Origin: Euleptes europaea
Lineage: Eukaryota > Chordata > Lepidosauria > Squamata > Sphaerodactylidae
Assembly (NCBI RefSeq): GCF_029931775.1
Contig: NC_079322.1
Location: 79,979,326-80,043,325 of the forward strand
Direction of reading: 5' to 3'
Length of the DNA: 64,000 bases
Shown: one piece after another, positions 21,465 to 31,924 of the stretch
How positions within the stretch are numbered: the first letter of the stretch is position 1
Layout: every line of letters begins with the position of its first letter
The notes under the pieces: generated by a model
Databases searched by the model: none
The model's input: only the letters and a program-made list of their open reading frames with translations
Told to the model about the DNA's origin: nothing
Made by a program: the position numbers and the translations under genes

Positions 21465-21902
21465 GATTCATAATGTCTCGGGCAGGCCTGGATAGTATCC
21501 CGATAAATAACTGTTAAAAACAAACACAGGCCCAAAGAAAGTGAGGTACAGAGGCTGAAGCGGAAAGTCAGGTGCTCCAGGCCTGGGTGGCGGCAAGCGG
21601 GGGGGGGGTAGGGAGGCTCTTTCACACATACAGAAGACGACAAGAAAGGCTCAGCAGACCTGGAGAACTGGTGTCCGGCTACCCAGGCCAACGGGGACAT
21701 GGTCAGCAGAGCCCAGGAGGCGGACAGCTGGCAGTGGGGAGACGACCCGAGCGCTCGGCCAGGAGCGACAGCAGAAGCGGCTGTGATGGGCCCCAGAGGA
21801 CCAGGCGGCCGCAGTCTGTTCCTGCCCCGGCGGCAGGTCTGTTCAGCCGGGCCAGGGGCTGGCCCCCGTCTCCAGCGACGGCCCTGGCCGGGCCGGCCAC
21901 AC

Positions 21903-22040
21903 TCACACATTGTGGGTCCTCTTGGTTAGCTGTGGCTCCTCCCCAGCCAGTTTGGACTTCAGGTGCTCCTTGTAGGAGAGGATGTCGCCCGGCCACTTGG
22001 TGATCGTCTGCTTCTCGCACACCCAGATTTCTTGGGCCAC
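21903..22040 (-). CDS. ABCF2: ABCF2 exon 14 (terminal coding exon)
   Basis: Forty-five codons, [20 protein letters not shown] to QLTKRTHNV, then TGA. The C-terminus is identical to human. Confidence 0.96.
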   Translation of the reverse strand: MAQEIWVCEKQTITKWPGDILSYKEHLKSKLAGEEPQLTKRTHNV

Positions 22041-25000
22041 CTGGACGAGAGCAGAGATGCATTTGCTCAAGGCACGCCCAATGCACGCCTGCTCCAGACA
22101 GAGGCAGCAGAGAGCCCGTCCCTCTTGGTCACCAGCTGGGTCTGGGACCCACAAACTAATGGCCCACTTTAGGCTGCGACTTTGGCCTGCGTGAAGAGTG
22201 GGGGAGGGGACTTCAGCCTCCCCCCTCCCAGTTTCCTGAGCTGAAACAGCATTGAGACTGGGGAAGAGATATTTGGCCTGTTGGGAAACCCTCCGGTGCA
22301 CAACGTGGCTTTCTCCAACAGGCCAAAGAGAATCTCCCTGGGACTGCCACATGGAGGGAAGAGACGGAAACCCTCCCTCCACAGCTGCACACCAAACCAG
22401 GCAGTGTGTGCGTGGGAACCAAGAAGAACCCGCAACTCACACAGGATTGGGTCCCCAGCCCCCAGCCTGTGCACTTTTTAATACACCAACGGGCCTTGGT
22501 GAAAGTCAAGAAAACCATTCAGGCCATGGCTGCTGGTATTCACAGGTAGAATGCCCAGGATTGTGGAGGTTTCTTGTAGCTGTCAAGGCCAAGCTACTGT
22601 TTGGTCTACTGCAGCATTTATATCCCACCTTTCTGCCCAAACAGAACCGTTGACAGATCTCTCTCTTTTTAAAAGCCTCCTTAAGCCGGCGGCTGTTCCA
22701 CACAGTGAATTCCACCAATCGATGTGTGAACAGGTATTCCTGTTTCTGTCCCGACCGACTGCAAACCAGCTCTTATCAGGAGCCTGAGTTCTTGAGTGGG
22801 AGACGGCTCTCTCTTCCAACTCTTCAGCAGCAGTTCACTTAAGAGCCCCAGACTCTGCGCGTGGGCTGAAGCATTTGCAAAGGGCGTTACGGTCCTTGTG
22901 GTGGTACCTCCGGCCATCGTCCCAAGCATCTGCCTCTTCCTTTCTTACAGAATCTGCCCAGTGGGCGTTTCCACCCTGCTCCCCACGCTGGCCCACTACG
23001 CTCATGCCCCAGACCATGCTTCTGAGAGTTCGTCCCCTGGTTCGATGGCCTACCTTCTCACACTTCCACCAGATGTGTGGAAACCATGAAGAGGCGCCTG
23101 GAGGAAGGTTTGGGAGGGATGAAGGTGAACGAGCTGAAACTTAATCCTAACCAAACTGAGATATTTATGATGCGGGGGGGGGGGGGGAGAAGGTCTGACC
23201 CAGGATTTGGACACCTCCAGTTCTGGATGGGGTTGCACCCCTCCTACCTAAAGAAGCAGGGATGTGACTTGGGGGGTGCTGCTGGATCCAGGCCTTCTTT
23301 GGATAAAAAGTGTCCAAAGGTGACTTTTACCAGCGTTGGCGCTTTACATGGGGCTGCCCTTGAAGACCGTCTGGAAGGTACCACTGGTACAGAATGCTGT
23401 GGGTCATGGGGACCAGATCACTCCAGTCTTGTTCCAGATACACTGGCTCCCAGTTTGCTTCCAGGCCCAGCTCAAGGTGCCAGCATTGACCTTCAAGGCC
23501 CTATAAGGCTTGGGGCCAGCACACCTGAGCCCTCCCCACCACCCGCTCCTGTCATCGTTGGAGGCCCCTGCCAACTGAGACCAGACAACCCCAGGAAGGG
23601 CCTTCTTAGCTGTGGTGCTGAAACTTTGGCACTCCCTCCCAAGAGGGGGACTTGCCTTTCTCCCACCAGTGAGTGAAGACTTCTTGTGTTTGCATAACGC
23701 CCCCACCCCCACTAACCTTTCATGGCTCTCTTACCTGGGTCTGTTATACGTGTTTGTCCATTAAGCTGTTTTATTGAATGGTTCAAAGATTTTACATGCG
23801 CGTATTTTAAAGGCTGTTTTAATGTCTTAATGTTTGCCAGCTTGGGGATCTTATTTGGGAGGGAAGGCAGCGTACTGATGTTTGAAATAATAGTTAAGCC
23901 AAACACCCCTCCCCCCTGGGGGCTCCGCACTTCACCTCCCCCCTTCCCCAACCGACCTGCTGGATGAGCCGGAAGTCATGGCTGACGAGCATCATGCCCC
24001 CCTCGAAGTCACTGATGGCGTCTGCCAGGGCGTCGATGGTCTCGATGTCCAGGTGGTTGGTGGGCTCGTCCAGGAAGAGCATGTGTGGGGTCTGCCAGGC
24101 CAGCCACGCGAAGCACACGCGGCACTTCTGCCCGTCCGACAGGTTCCGGATTGGGCTGACCTGCCAGATCACGAGGAGGGAGGGTCAGGGCTCGGCTCTC
24201 GTGGCCCCTTTCTTAAATGCCCAGGGTAATGCCAATCCCCACTTTGGAGTCAGGAAGCCATTTTTCTTCAGGCCTGATTGGGCCATCTTCTGGGCATGAA
24301 GCAGGGGTCATTGGGAGTGTGTGTGTGTGTGTGGGGGAGGTAGTTGTGAATTTCCTTCATTGTGCAGGGGGTTGGACTAGATGACCCTGGAGGTCCCTTC
24401 CAGCTCTATATTTCCATGATTCTTTTTCTTCTCCTACAGCCGATGAGGCAGGCTGCCAGCCAGTTGCTGGCACAGGTGGCAGGGCTGAGCGGTGTCTCAG
24501 GCCCTCCTGTTGTCTCTCTCCAAAGCCGCCTCCTCCCTGCTTGAGCCCCAGAACCTCTCCTGTCAGGGGTGTGTATTGTGCTTCCTCCAACTGGGAACCA
24601 GCACAGACTCCCCTGGCTGAAGCACAAACTACCCGGCCTGAGCAGCCAACAAGAAGGCACAGCAGGAGATTCCAAACCACCTCCAGGGAAGAGCCCCTGG
24701 GAGCCTCAGTCCTGACAGCAGCGGGGCAGGGAGCCTCCACACCTGTGCCTCACCCACTGGCTGCCCTCACTTGGGAAGCATTGAAGTAGCACCCCTCCCC
24801 CAGCTCCAAGCGACCACAGCACAAGCTGCTGATGGGGGGGTGCTCTCAGGGGCTTGAGCGGTGACAGCACATCTGACGTTCTGCGCAGAGAAGACCCAGG
24901 ACAGACACCCGGGGGGGGGGGGGGGCTCTCTTTCCAGTCCCAAAGCTCAGCTGTCCTCCTCAGGCCCCTCAAGAAAACACCTCTCCCCTTTCGGCTGCCA

Positions 25001-28000
25001 AAGATGGCCAGATGCCATAGCCCCCCCCCCCACAACCCACCTGCTGCTTCCCTGTCAGCCCGTAGCGGCCAATGATCTTGCGCATCTCCTCTTTCTCCTT
25101 GATCTCTGGGTAGCACTTCATCATGTACTCCAGGGGGGAAAGATCCAGGTCCAGCTGCTCTTGCAAGTGCTGGAGGCAGGGAAAAGAGAGGGGTGAGGGA
25201 GGCCCCCCACACCAAGCAGCAGGCCCTCCAAGCCAGAGCAGCAGGGGCCTGGCGCCTTTCGCAGCAAGGTCCCGCCACTGCCGCTTGGGAAGGGCCCCCA
25301 GAGGCAGGAAGGAAACACGACCCCCCCGCCTCCTCCGTTCTCACCCCCCCACACACTAAGGAGCGGGCAGAAGGCTTCCCAAGAACACCTGGTGGTATCT
25401 GCCAATCTTGACGTGCGAGTGTTTGCGGATCATCCCGTCAGTGGGCAGGAGCTGAGAAGGTATAAGAGGTGCCGTGAGCACAGAAACCCAGTCTGGGGGC
25501 TGGCCAACCAACCGGCCAGCCCCCCGCCCCCCCCACTTCCTCCCCCGCCAGCCAGGAGCTCCGAGGGCAGCGGAGGGCACTCACCTCACCCGTGAGGAGC
25601 TTGAGCAGAGTGGACTTTCCGGCTCCATTCGGCCCCACCAGCGCCACCCGTGTATCCAAATCAATCCCAAACTCCAGGTTGGTGTAAATCCAGGGCTAAA
25701 ACCACAGAGATGCAGGCTAGAGCAGGCCACTCCATGAGATACGTTCTCCTGACGCCCCCACTGTAACGGACTGGATTTCGGCCCGTAACTTCAGAGAACT
25801 ATGAACTGAAAATAGCTCAAGGCTTTGCTCTTGGCCGCTATTCACAGCATCACAATCCTCCCCGTTTTATCAAATTAGAAAAGGCTTAACGCCTGTTCTA
25901 GCCGTTTTGATAGTACAATATTTTTCTCAGGACATAGGTCCTTCGTTTCTCTGTTTAGGTAACCAGCAAATGAATTGACACCTGTGTGAATCTTTCTAAC
26001 TTTTATTAACAAAAGGAAAGGTTCTTTTTAATAAACAAGACGGTATAACATATAATACTAATATTATTGAACTTATACATAATGTAATTAAGCAGGCAAG
26101 TATAATCAATTCTCTTAACATTATTTTAATGCATATTAAAACTAGTTGTCTGTTAGAATAAATCAGAATTCAGTCTCTTATTCTTTGCTCTTAAGGAATA
26201 TCAATTAAGCCAAAAGGATCCCTATATCTTACCAAGCAAGGGTCCTTCAATCTCTGAGCTTCAGTCCAAGGAAATCTAATTTGGTCCTCAGATTCATGCA
26301 TAGTTATAGCAAAACTTATCTATCTGATCAATCTCTGAAGTCACTTATCACAATCATGTGACTATTGCTAAATACCTGGTTGGCTATCATAATAAGCAAG
26401 TCAGCATACACACCTGCTCACTTTATCACATGATCAATACATATCTGAAAGAGCTAGATAAAAGACCAGAAACTATCTCATCAAAATAACCTTTTAAAAC
26501 TTTCCCAAAAACTTCCCCCATTACATCAGCTAAAAACTAAAACTGCAAGCAAAGGATGACATAGCAAACAGGTGTTTCCTTGTACTGGGGATGAGATCAT
26601 TGCTACTGCAACACCACCATTGCCACTCACCCCATTCTTGGTGTACTGGAAGCTCACGTTCTGCACCATGATGACAGGTGGGGGGATCTTCCCACAGGAA
26701 GGGAAGTAAAATGAAAGCGTCTGGAGAGAGAGGTGGAGAGAAGAGCCCGTTGACCCTCTGAGCTAAGGGCCAAGCCTGCCGTGTCCCAGGGGGCCTCAGC
26801 TTCCATCCCCCCCACTCTCCACCATCTCGCCTTGCCCTTACCTTATCGCTGATCACCCGTTCCGTCAGCCCTGACGCCATCATCTTCTGGAGCGTCTTCT
26901 CCTTGCTCTGTGCCTGGCGGGCTAACTTGGCGCTGCCGTGACCAAAGCGCGCAATGTAGTTCTGCAACAGGCCAAAGACGCCTCTGTTGGCATGGCAGCT
27001 AACCGTGCGGCCCCACCCCAAAGCAGGCACCAAATGTTGCCCTCTACAGGCCAAACGAGAGGTCGGCCGCAGCTGGGACAGGAGCGCTACCTTCATGTGG
27101 GCAATCTGATCCTGCTCCCAGTGGAACCTCTTCATCTGGTTCTCCTCCAGCTCTAGGCGGGTCTTGACGTACTGGTCGTAGTTGCCCTAAAGGAGAGGAG
27201 CAGGAAAGCAACCTTGAGTCTTCTGAGATACGATCCCACCGCTGCCGCTCTTGGAGCTCTGACCCACAACGGGACGTGGGAGGCAACTCCAAGTCAGGCC
27301 CACACCTTCAGAGCAGCGGAGGCCCTCTAGACGGCCAACCCAAAGCTTAGCCCCTTCTCCAGCCCCCTGGCTCACCGTGTAGTACTTGAGTTTGCGGTTG
27401 TGCATGTGAATTATGTTGGTGCAGACCCCGTTGAGGAAGTCCTGGGAGTGAGAGATCAACACGAGGATGCGCTTGAACCTGCAAAGCCAAGGCAAGCCTG
27501 AGGGGACGCATCCAGACAGACCAGGGGAGGGAGTGTTCAGCACTGGAGCCCGCCCCAGGGCGCCTCGGCCACAGCCACACCACTCACGTCTTCAGCTCCT
27601 CCTCCAGCCACACGCAGGCATCCAGGTCCAGGTGGTTTGTGGGCTCGTCCAGAAGCAGCATGAATGGCCGGATGAACAAAGCCCTACAGAGGAGAGCAAG
27701 AAGAGGCTGGGAGGAGGGGTCCTACCCAGCGAGCAGGGTGGGGTGGAGGAGGGAGGAAAAGCAGCCCCCCCACCAGCCGCCTACCTGGCAAGAGCCACCC
27801 GCATCCGCCAGCCCCCACTGAAGTCCTTCAGCTTCTTCCTTTGCATGAGGGGGGTGAAGCCCAGGCCGTGGAGGATCCGGGAGGCGCGCGTCTCAGCCTT
27901 GTCCGCGTCAAGCTCTTCCAGCCGCTCGTAGAGCTCCATCAGCTTCTCACATTCGGCTTTGCGAGGCAGGGGGGAAAAACAGTCAGCGGGGGCATCCCCA

Positions 28001-30148
28001 CCTCTGGAGATCCCCATGTTGCCACTCAGGCACAGAAAAAAAGCACACACACCCTCCCCCAGGTGCACCCCAGGGAGCCTGTGCTGTTACCATCCTCGTG
28101 AGCAAGCCGCTCGGCTTCCCGCTCTAGCATGGCTCTTTCCGTGTCCACCTCCATGACGCACTGCAGCGGCGTCTTCTCACTGGGCGGCATCTCCCGCGTC
28201 AGGTGGTAGATGTCTATGTGCTCTGGGATGGGCACCTCCCGCTTCCCAATGGCAGACAGCAACATGGACTTTCCTAGAAAGGCCAGAGGGAGGGATCAGT
28301 CTAACAGAGCAGAACGGTCTCTGTGATCCAAGTACAGACAGGGACTTGCCAGTACCACCTCCAGACAAGGACGGGGAGCCCACTGTGCCCATAACACTCA
28401 AAGGGCACTAGAAACACTAGAAAAGACTGGGCACTCCACCTGCAGATCGCAAGACCACCCAGCGCCCCGCCCCCATCCTCCTCCTGTCAGAGTGAAAAGA
28501 ACCAGAGGAGTTGGAAGGGGCCACACAGGTCAGCTGGTCCAAGAACCTGAAGAGTTCAGTGCCATAGCCGGGCCTGAGGACTGCTCGGCCCAGTGCCCAT
28601 TGGTACCCTCATCGGAAGCCAGCTGGTGCCCTTTCCTGCAAGTCAACCGCCCTACACAGGACCAAACACCAGGGGCCAGCAGCCCACCCTCTCACCCTCA
28701 AAAGCTTCCTCAGGTGTGTGTGTAAAGTGCCGTCAAGTCGCAGCCAACTTATGGCGACCCCTTTTTGGGGTTTTCATGGCAAGAGACTAACAGAGGTGGT
28801 TTGCCAGTGCCTTCCTCTGAACAGCAACCCTGGACTTCTTTGGTGGTCTCCCATCCAAACACTAACCAGGGCTGACCCTGCTTAGCTTCTGAGATCTGAT
28901 GAGATCAGGCTAGCCTGGGCCATCCAGGTCTAAGACTTTTGGAGACTGAATCCAATCAAAACACATGTTGAGAAAACAAACCAGAATTGCCACTACAAGA
29001 GCTAATTCGGCCCTCCTGGGACCGCTCTGACTTGAGGCCCCCCCTGCTGCCCAATGAATCGAAGATGGCTCCTTTTCATTTTGGTTCTTACAGCCCTGCG
29101 AGGTAGTGGAGCTAAGAGAACAGGGCTGGACCGAGATTGGAACCCGCCCCTTCCCAGTCCGGATCCAACATGCTGAAGACCAGGCTGTAAGTGAGGAACG
29201 GGCCAATTGCGGGGGGGGGGGGGAGGGGGAGGAGAGCTGGGTGGCAAACCTCAGTAAGGACGGGTAATTTTCCCATTTGCTTCACACTCCCCCAGCCCAG
29301 ATTATGGGGGGGGAAGATAGAAAGCCCTTCCTGAAAGGACAAACATTCTGCTAAACGAACACGAAAGTTTCCTGCTGGAGAACGAGCTCCTCTGTAACGT
29401 TAAGCAATGCAAAGCCCCCAACCCTCTCCTCTGTGAAGTCTGGCCGCTTTAACAGCAGAGGGCCCAGGACCAGTCGCTGCTGCTGCCGGCGCAGAAACCG
29501 AGGGCCTCGCTCGTGTGAGGGGGGGGGGCTGGGGGGGGGAGAACTGCCCCCGCCGGAGGCCGCTGCTCACCGGTGCCGTTGAGGCCGATGAGGCCGTAGC
29601 GCCGTCCGGAGTTGAGCTCCAGCGTGGTGTCGCTGAGCAGCTCCTGCCCGTGGAAGGTGAGCGAGAGGCTGATGATGTGGACGTCGGTGCTGTTGGGGTG
29701 GGAGGCCAGCGCCCCCGTCACCGCCCGCGCCGCCGCCTTCCGCAGCTCGAACTCCTCCAGGGCCCGCGCCGCCGCGTCCACCTCTGCCGCCGCCGCCGCC
29801 GGTGGGGAAGGGGCCGTGAGAAGGGGCGGGCGCCGCGCGCAGAGAAGCCCCTCTCCCCCCCCCAGCCCCCTCCCCGAAAGAAGGATGCCTCCACCTTGGC
29901 CCCCGTCCCCCCACCCACCCAGCCGCATGCGGAGGGAGGGAGGGGGGGCTGCGGAGGGGAGTCTGCCGCCGCCGCCGCCGCCGCCCCCCCCGGGCTCTCT
30001 CACCGGCCTCGCCGGCGCCGTCGGCGGCGTCGCGCTTGAGCTCCATCTCGGCCTCGCTGTTGTCGTCGGGGCCGCGCTTGGGCCGCTGCCGGGCCTTGGC
30101 CGCCTCCTTCTTCTTGGCCGCCTTCTTCTTGGCCAGGTCCGACGGCAT
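21903..30148 (-). CDS. ABCF2: ABCF2, ATP-binding cassette subfamily F member 2 (14 coding exons, complete)
   Basis: Exons in transcript order: 30004-30148, 29571-29783, 28091-28273, 27785-27956, 27588-27683, 27376-27478, 27091-27186, 26842-26961, 26631-26720, 25585-25695, 25389-25451, 25041-25169, 23957-24160, 21903-22040. They total 1863 bases (620 codons plus stop); the human protein is about 623. Two ABC ATPase cassettes: Walker A GLNGTGKS (115-122) and GPNGAGKST (427-435), signatures FSGGW (226-230) and LSDGQ (514-518), Walker [12 protein letters not shown] and [11 protein letters not shown] (E251, E539). No membrane spans, as expected of ABC-F ATPases, which act on ribosomes or in translation control (family knowledge). 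All catalytic residues are present. The basic N-terminus [18 protein letters not shown] matches human exactly, while residues 24-58 diverge. A solo LTR fills most of the intron between 25696 and 26630. Confidence 0.97.
23160..23690 (+). repeat. L2-like LINE 3' region
   Basis: In the last ABCF2 intron. The pattern (ctggctcccagtttgcttcc, then gaccttcaaggccctataag, then ctttggcactccctcccaag) is the widespread 3' coding end of L2-type LINEs. Frames are broken. Confidence 0.55.
23957..24160 (-). CDS. ABCF2: ABCF2 exon 13 (second signature and Walker B)
   Basis: Sixty-eight codons containing [31 protein letters not shown] and [11 protein letters not shown]. Confidence 0.97.
24362..24422 (+). repeat. 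CR1 LINE 3' end fragment
   Basis: ggttggactagatgaccctg and the following block, in an ABCF2 intron, plus orientation. Confidence 0.75.
25041..25169 (-). CDS. ABCF2: ABCF2 exon 12
   Basis: Forty-three codons, [20 protein letters not shown] to LTGKQQ, the Q-loop side of the second cassette. Confidence 0.96.
25389..25451 (-). CDS. ABCF2: ABCF2 exon 11
   Basis: Twenty-one codons, [20 protein letters not shown] plus Q; in frame at both ends. Confidence 0.95.
25585..25695 (-). CDS. ABCF2: ABCF2 exon 10 (second Walker A)
   Basis: Thirty-seven codons, [20 protein letters not shown] then GPNGAGKST. Acceptor ggttttag. Confidence 0.96.
25762..26613. mobile_element. Solo LTR (852 bp) in an ABCF2 intron
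   Basis: Starts TGTAACGG and ends ...ACA, with a 4-base target duplication CCAC on both sides. AT-rich. The same family recurs at 35707-36510 and as a fragment at 34038. No internal region nearby. Family not identified; orientation unknown. Confidence 0.82.
26631..26720 (-). CDS. ABCF2: ABCF2 exon 9
   Basis: Thirty codons, [20 protein letters not shown] to KNG. Its donor gtgagt is followed after 17 intron bases by the end of a solo LTR. Confidence 0.95.
26842..26961 (-). CDS. ABCF2: ABCF2 exon 8
   Basis: Forty codons, [20 protein letters not shown] onward, nearly identical to human. Confidence 0.96.
27091..27186 (-). CDS. ABCF2: ABCF2 exon 7 (ABC-F linker)
   Basis: Thirty-two codons, [20 protein letters not shown], the helical linker between cassettes characteristic of ABC-F proteins. 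Confidence 0.95.
27376..27478 (-). CDS. ABCF2: ABCF2 exon 6
   Basis: Encodes [19 protein letters not shown], including the H-loop His, then [13 protein letters not shown]. Confidence 0.96.
27588..27683 (-). CDS. ABCF2: ABCF2 exon 5 (first Walker B)
   Basis: Encodes [20 protein letters not shown] with Walker B Asp250 and catalytic Glu251. Donor gtgagt. Confidence 0.96.
27785..27956 (-). CDS. ABCF2: ABCF2 exon 4 (first ABC signature)
   Basis: Encodes [20 protein letters not shown] and [14 protein letters not shown], which contains the first cassette's signature. Confidence 0.96.
28091..28273 (-). CDS. ABCF2: ABCF2 exon 3
   Basis: Completes Walker A (GKS), then [20 protein letters not shown] and the linker up to HED. 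The first codon is shared with exon 2. Confidence 0.96.
28712..28930 (-). repeat. 5S-rRNA-derived SINE
   Basis: On the minus strand the head (ggcccaggctagcctgatct, then agaagctaagcagggtcagc) mirrors the 5S rRNA internal promoter region. The tail is gtgccgtcaagtcgcagcc (plus-strand reading). In the ABCF2 intron between coding exons 2 and 3. Confidence 0.85.
28990..29190 (-). repeat. MIR/CORE-SINE-like repeat
   Basis: Minus-strand pattern cagccctgcgaggtagtgga then ggattggaacccgcccctt-like blocks. Diverged, in the same ABCF2 intron. Confidence 0.4.
29571..29783 (-). CDS. ABCF2: ABCF2 exon 2
   Basis: Residues 49-119, including [32 protein letters not shown] and the first part of Walker A. The acceptor lies in a CGG-rich tract. 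Confidence 0.95.
30004..30148 (-). CDS. ABCF2: ABCF2 coding exon 1
   Basis: Start codon at 30146-30148; 48 codons plus one base. Lys/Ala-rich N-terminus, then an acidic, poorly conserved linker. Donor gtgaga. Confidence 0.95.
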
Positions 30149-30436
30149 CGCGGCGCCCGACCCGGAAACCCCGGACCCCCGCTGCCGGCACGAGGGGAGG
30201 GGAGGGGGGAGTCAGAGGGCCCCCTGCAAGAAGCCCACCCGCCCCGCCCCACTCCGCCCCACCCACGCCGCCTCCCGGCCCAGGCCGCGGCGAAGCGCCG
30301 GGTGCCCTGTCCGCCCGCCCGCCCGCCCGCCCGCCGGGCCCCACGGCCTCCCTGCAACCCGCCGGCCACGCCGCCTGCCGCCCGGGCGAGGGGGGGGGAG
30401 GAGGCGTCCCCCGCCGCCCGACCCTCCCTCCCTCAC

Positions 30437-30545
30437 CGGGCTGCTGTTGTTGCTGTTGTCCTGGCGGCGGCGGCGGCCTCCCTCCTCTCCTCTCCTCTCC
30501 CCTCCGCTCCCCTCACGGATACCGGCCGACGGGGCTCGGCGGGTT
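30437..30545 (-). other. ABCF2: ABCF2 probable non-coding first exon (5' UTR)
   Basis: A good donor (CCG then gtgagg) lies at 30437, and a matching acceptor (ccggcag) lies at 30182-30183, 33 bases upstream of the coding start. Human ABCF2 also begins with a non-coding exon (from memory). The outer end is a guess. Confidence 0.45.
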
Positions 30546-30699
30546 CCTCGTCTGTCGCCACAGGACAGCGGCTGCCGCGTGCGCACGCTCCGCCCCCTCC
30601 GGCGCCGCCGCCAATCGCCGCCTGCGACGTCAGCGCACGCCGGGCCCCGAGCGCCGCTGGGAAAAGGAGTCGGTCGGCGGGCGCGCTCCTCGCCGCCGC

Positions 30700-30712
30700 A
30701 CTACAAGGCCCG
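30700..30712 (+). promoter_or_regulatory. ACTAYRNNNCCCR promoter motif (ZNF143-like)
   Basis: actacaaggcccg fits the consensus at every fixed position. The motif is known to be enriched in divergent promoters. Confidence 0.6.
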
Positions 30713-30736
30713 GCCTGCCCCGCGGCCGGCCGCACG

Positions 30737-30757
30737 GCACGCTGGGAAATGTAGTCC
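30737..30757 (-). promoter_or_regulatory. ZNF143/Staf-type binding site
   Basis: On the minus strand it reads ACTACATTTCCCAGCGTGC, nearly the full ZNF143 consensus. It lies about 25 bases from the other copy, in opposite orientation. Confidence 0.7.
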
Positions 30758-31232
30758 GCCCGCCCAGCCCAGCCCAGCCGGCGGGGCTGCTTCCCCTTTC
30801 TCGGGGGCTCTGCGCGCGTGTGGACGTGGCGCGCGCGGGTCAGGCGCGCCCTGTTTTTAAGGGGGGGAGGGGGGGCCGGCCAGGGGCGCGACTGGCTCGC
30901 TCGGGCGGGGCTCCTTTCCTGCGGGGCCCCCTCCCCCACACCCGTGCGGAGCGGACGGCGGCCAGCGGGCCCCCTCCGCCCGCAGCGGTGGTTCCGGGGG
31001 TGGGCAGGCCCGTCGCCCGCCCGCCCGCCCGCAGCCCCCTTGGGCCCGCTGGAGCGGCGCGGGGGCCCCGTCGGGTGAGAGGGGGTCGGGGGAGGGTCGG
31101 CCCGTCCCTCCCTCCCTCCCTCCCTCCCTCCCTCCCCGGCAGGCTCGAGCGGCGGCCCCGCCCCCCGGGGTCCCCGCTGGTCGTCCGTGTGCCGCGGGTG
31201 GGTGGGTGGGTTGCTTGGGTGGGGGTCTTGCG

Positions 31233-31480
31233 ATGCGGGGGGCGGCGGGGGCGGCGGCGTCGGTGCGGCCGGCGCTGCCGCTGCTGCTGGGCTTGTCGCT
31301 GGGCTGCAGCCTGAGCCTCCTGCGCGCCTCCTGGAGCCAGGGGGGGCCCCCCGACGGCCCCCAGCCCCCCTGCCTGCACCCCCCCGACCGCCCCGCCGCC
31401 CCTCCCCGGGAAGAGGACTTCCGGCCCCGCATCGTCCCCTACTACCGGGACCCCAGCAAGCCCCACAAGAAGGTGCTCCG
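31233..31480 (+). CDS. CHPF2: CHPF2 coding exon 1
   Basis: Contains the start codon, the signal anchor, a Pro-rich variable stem and the conserved FRPRIVPYYRDPSKPHKKVL. Donor gtaagg. Confidence 0.95.
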
Positions 31481-31891
31481 GTAAGGCTGCCGCGGGCGGG
31501 GGGCCGGGGGGGGGTCTGCCCGCCGGGAGGGGGCCCGGGCAGGGGGGGCCCCCGCGCCCAGCGGTTCTGGAGTGCTGTGCCTGGACAGCAGCCCTGTCAG
31601 GTCGGCCACTGTCGTCCCCTGTATTCTGGGGGGGGAGGGGGATGGGAGGGGGGAAGGAGGCCCCGTTCATGGCCGAGGCGGGATTGAACGGGACCGTCCC
31701 GGGCAAGGGCCCCGGGGGGGGGGCGCAGCACGCAGACCCCTCCCTTGGCCGCGGCTTCCCTCCGCGCTTGGAGGCCCGTGTGGGGAGCGGGGCTGCACGG
31801 CAGGGGGGCCTGGCGGGGCTGGCGGGGCTGGGGGCCCCTCTGCTGGCCCCACGCGCACACGCGCGCGCTGCCCCTGCCCGCCTCACTGGAG

Positions 31892-31924
<33 letters not shown>

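Larger units (their letters stand above)
30438..31232. promoter_or_regulatory. Bidirectional CpG-island promoter of ABCF2 and CHPF2
   Basis: The start codons of the two genes are 1085 bases apart and point away from each other. The sequence between is rich in CG dinucleotides, has no TATA box that I see, and contains two ACTAYRNNNCCCR-type elements typical of shared promoters. Confidence 0.8.
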
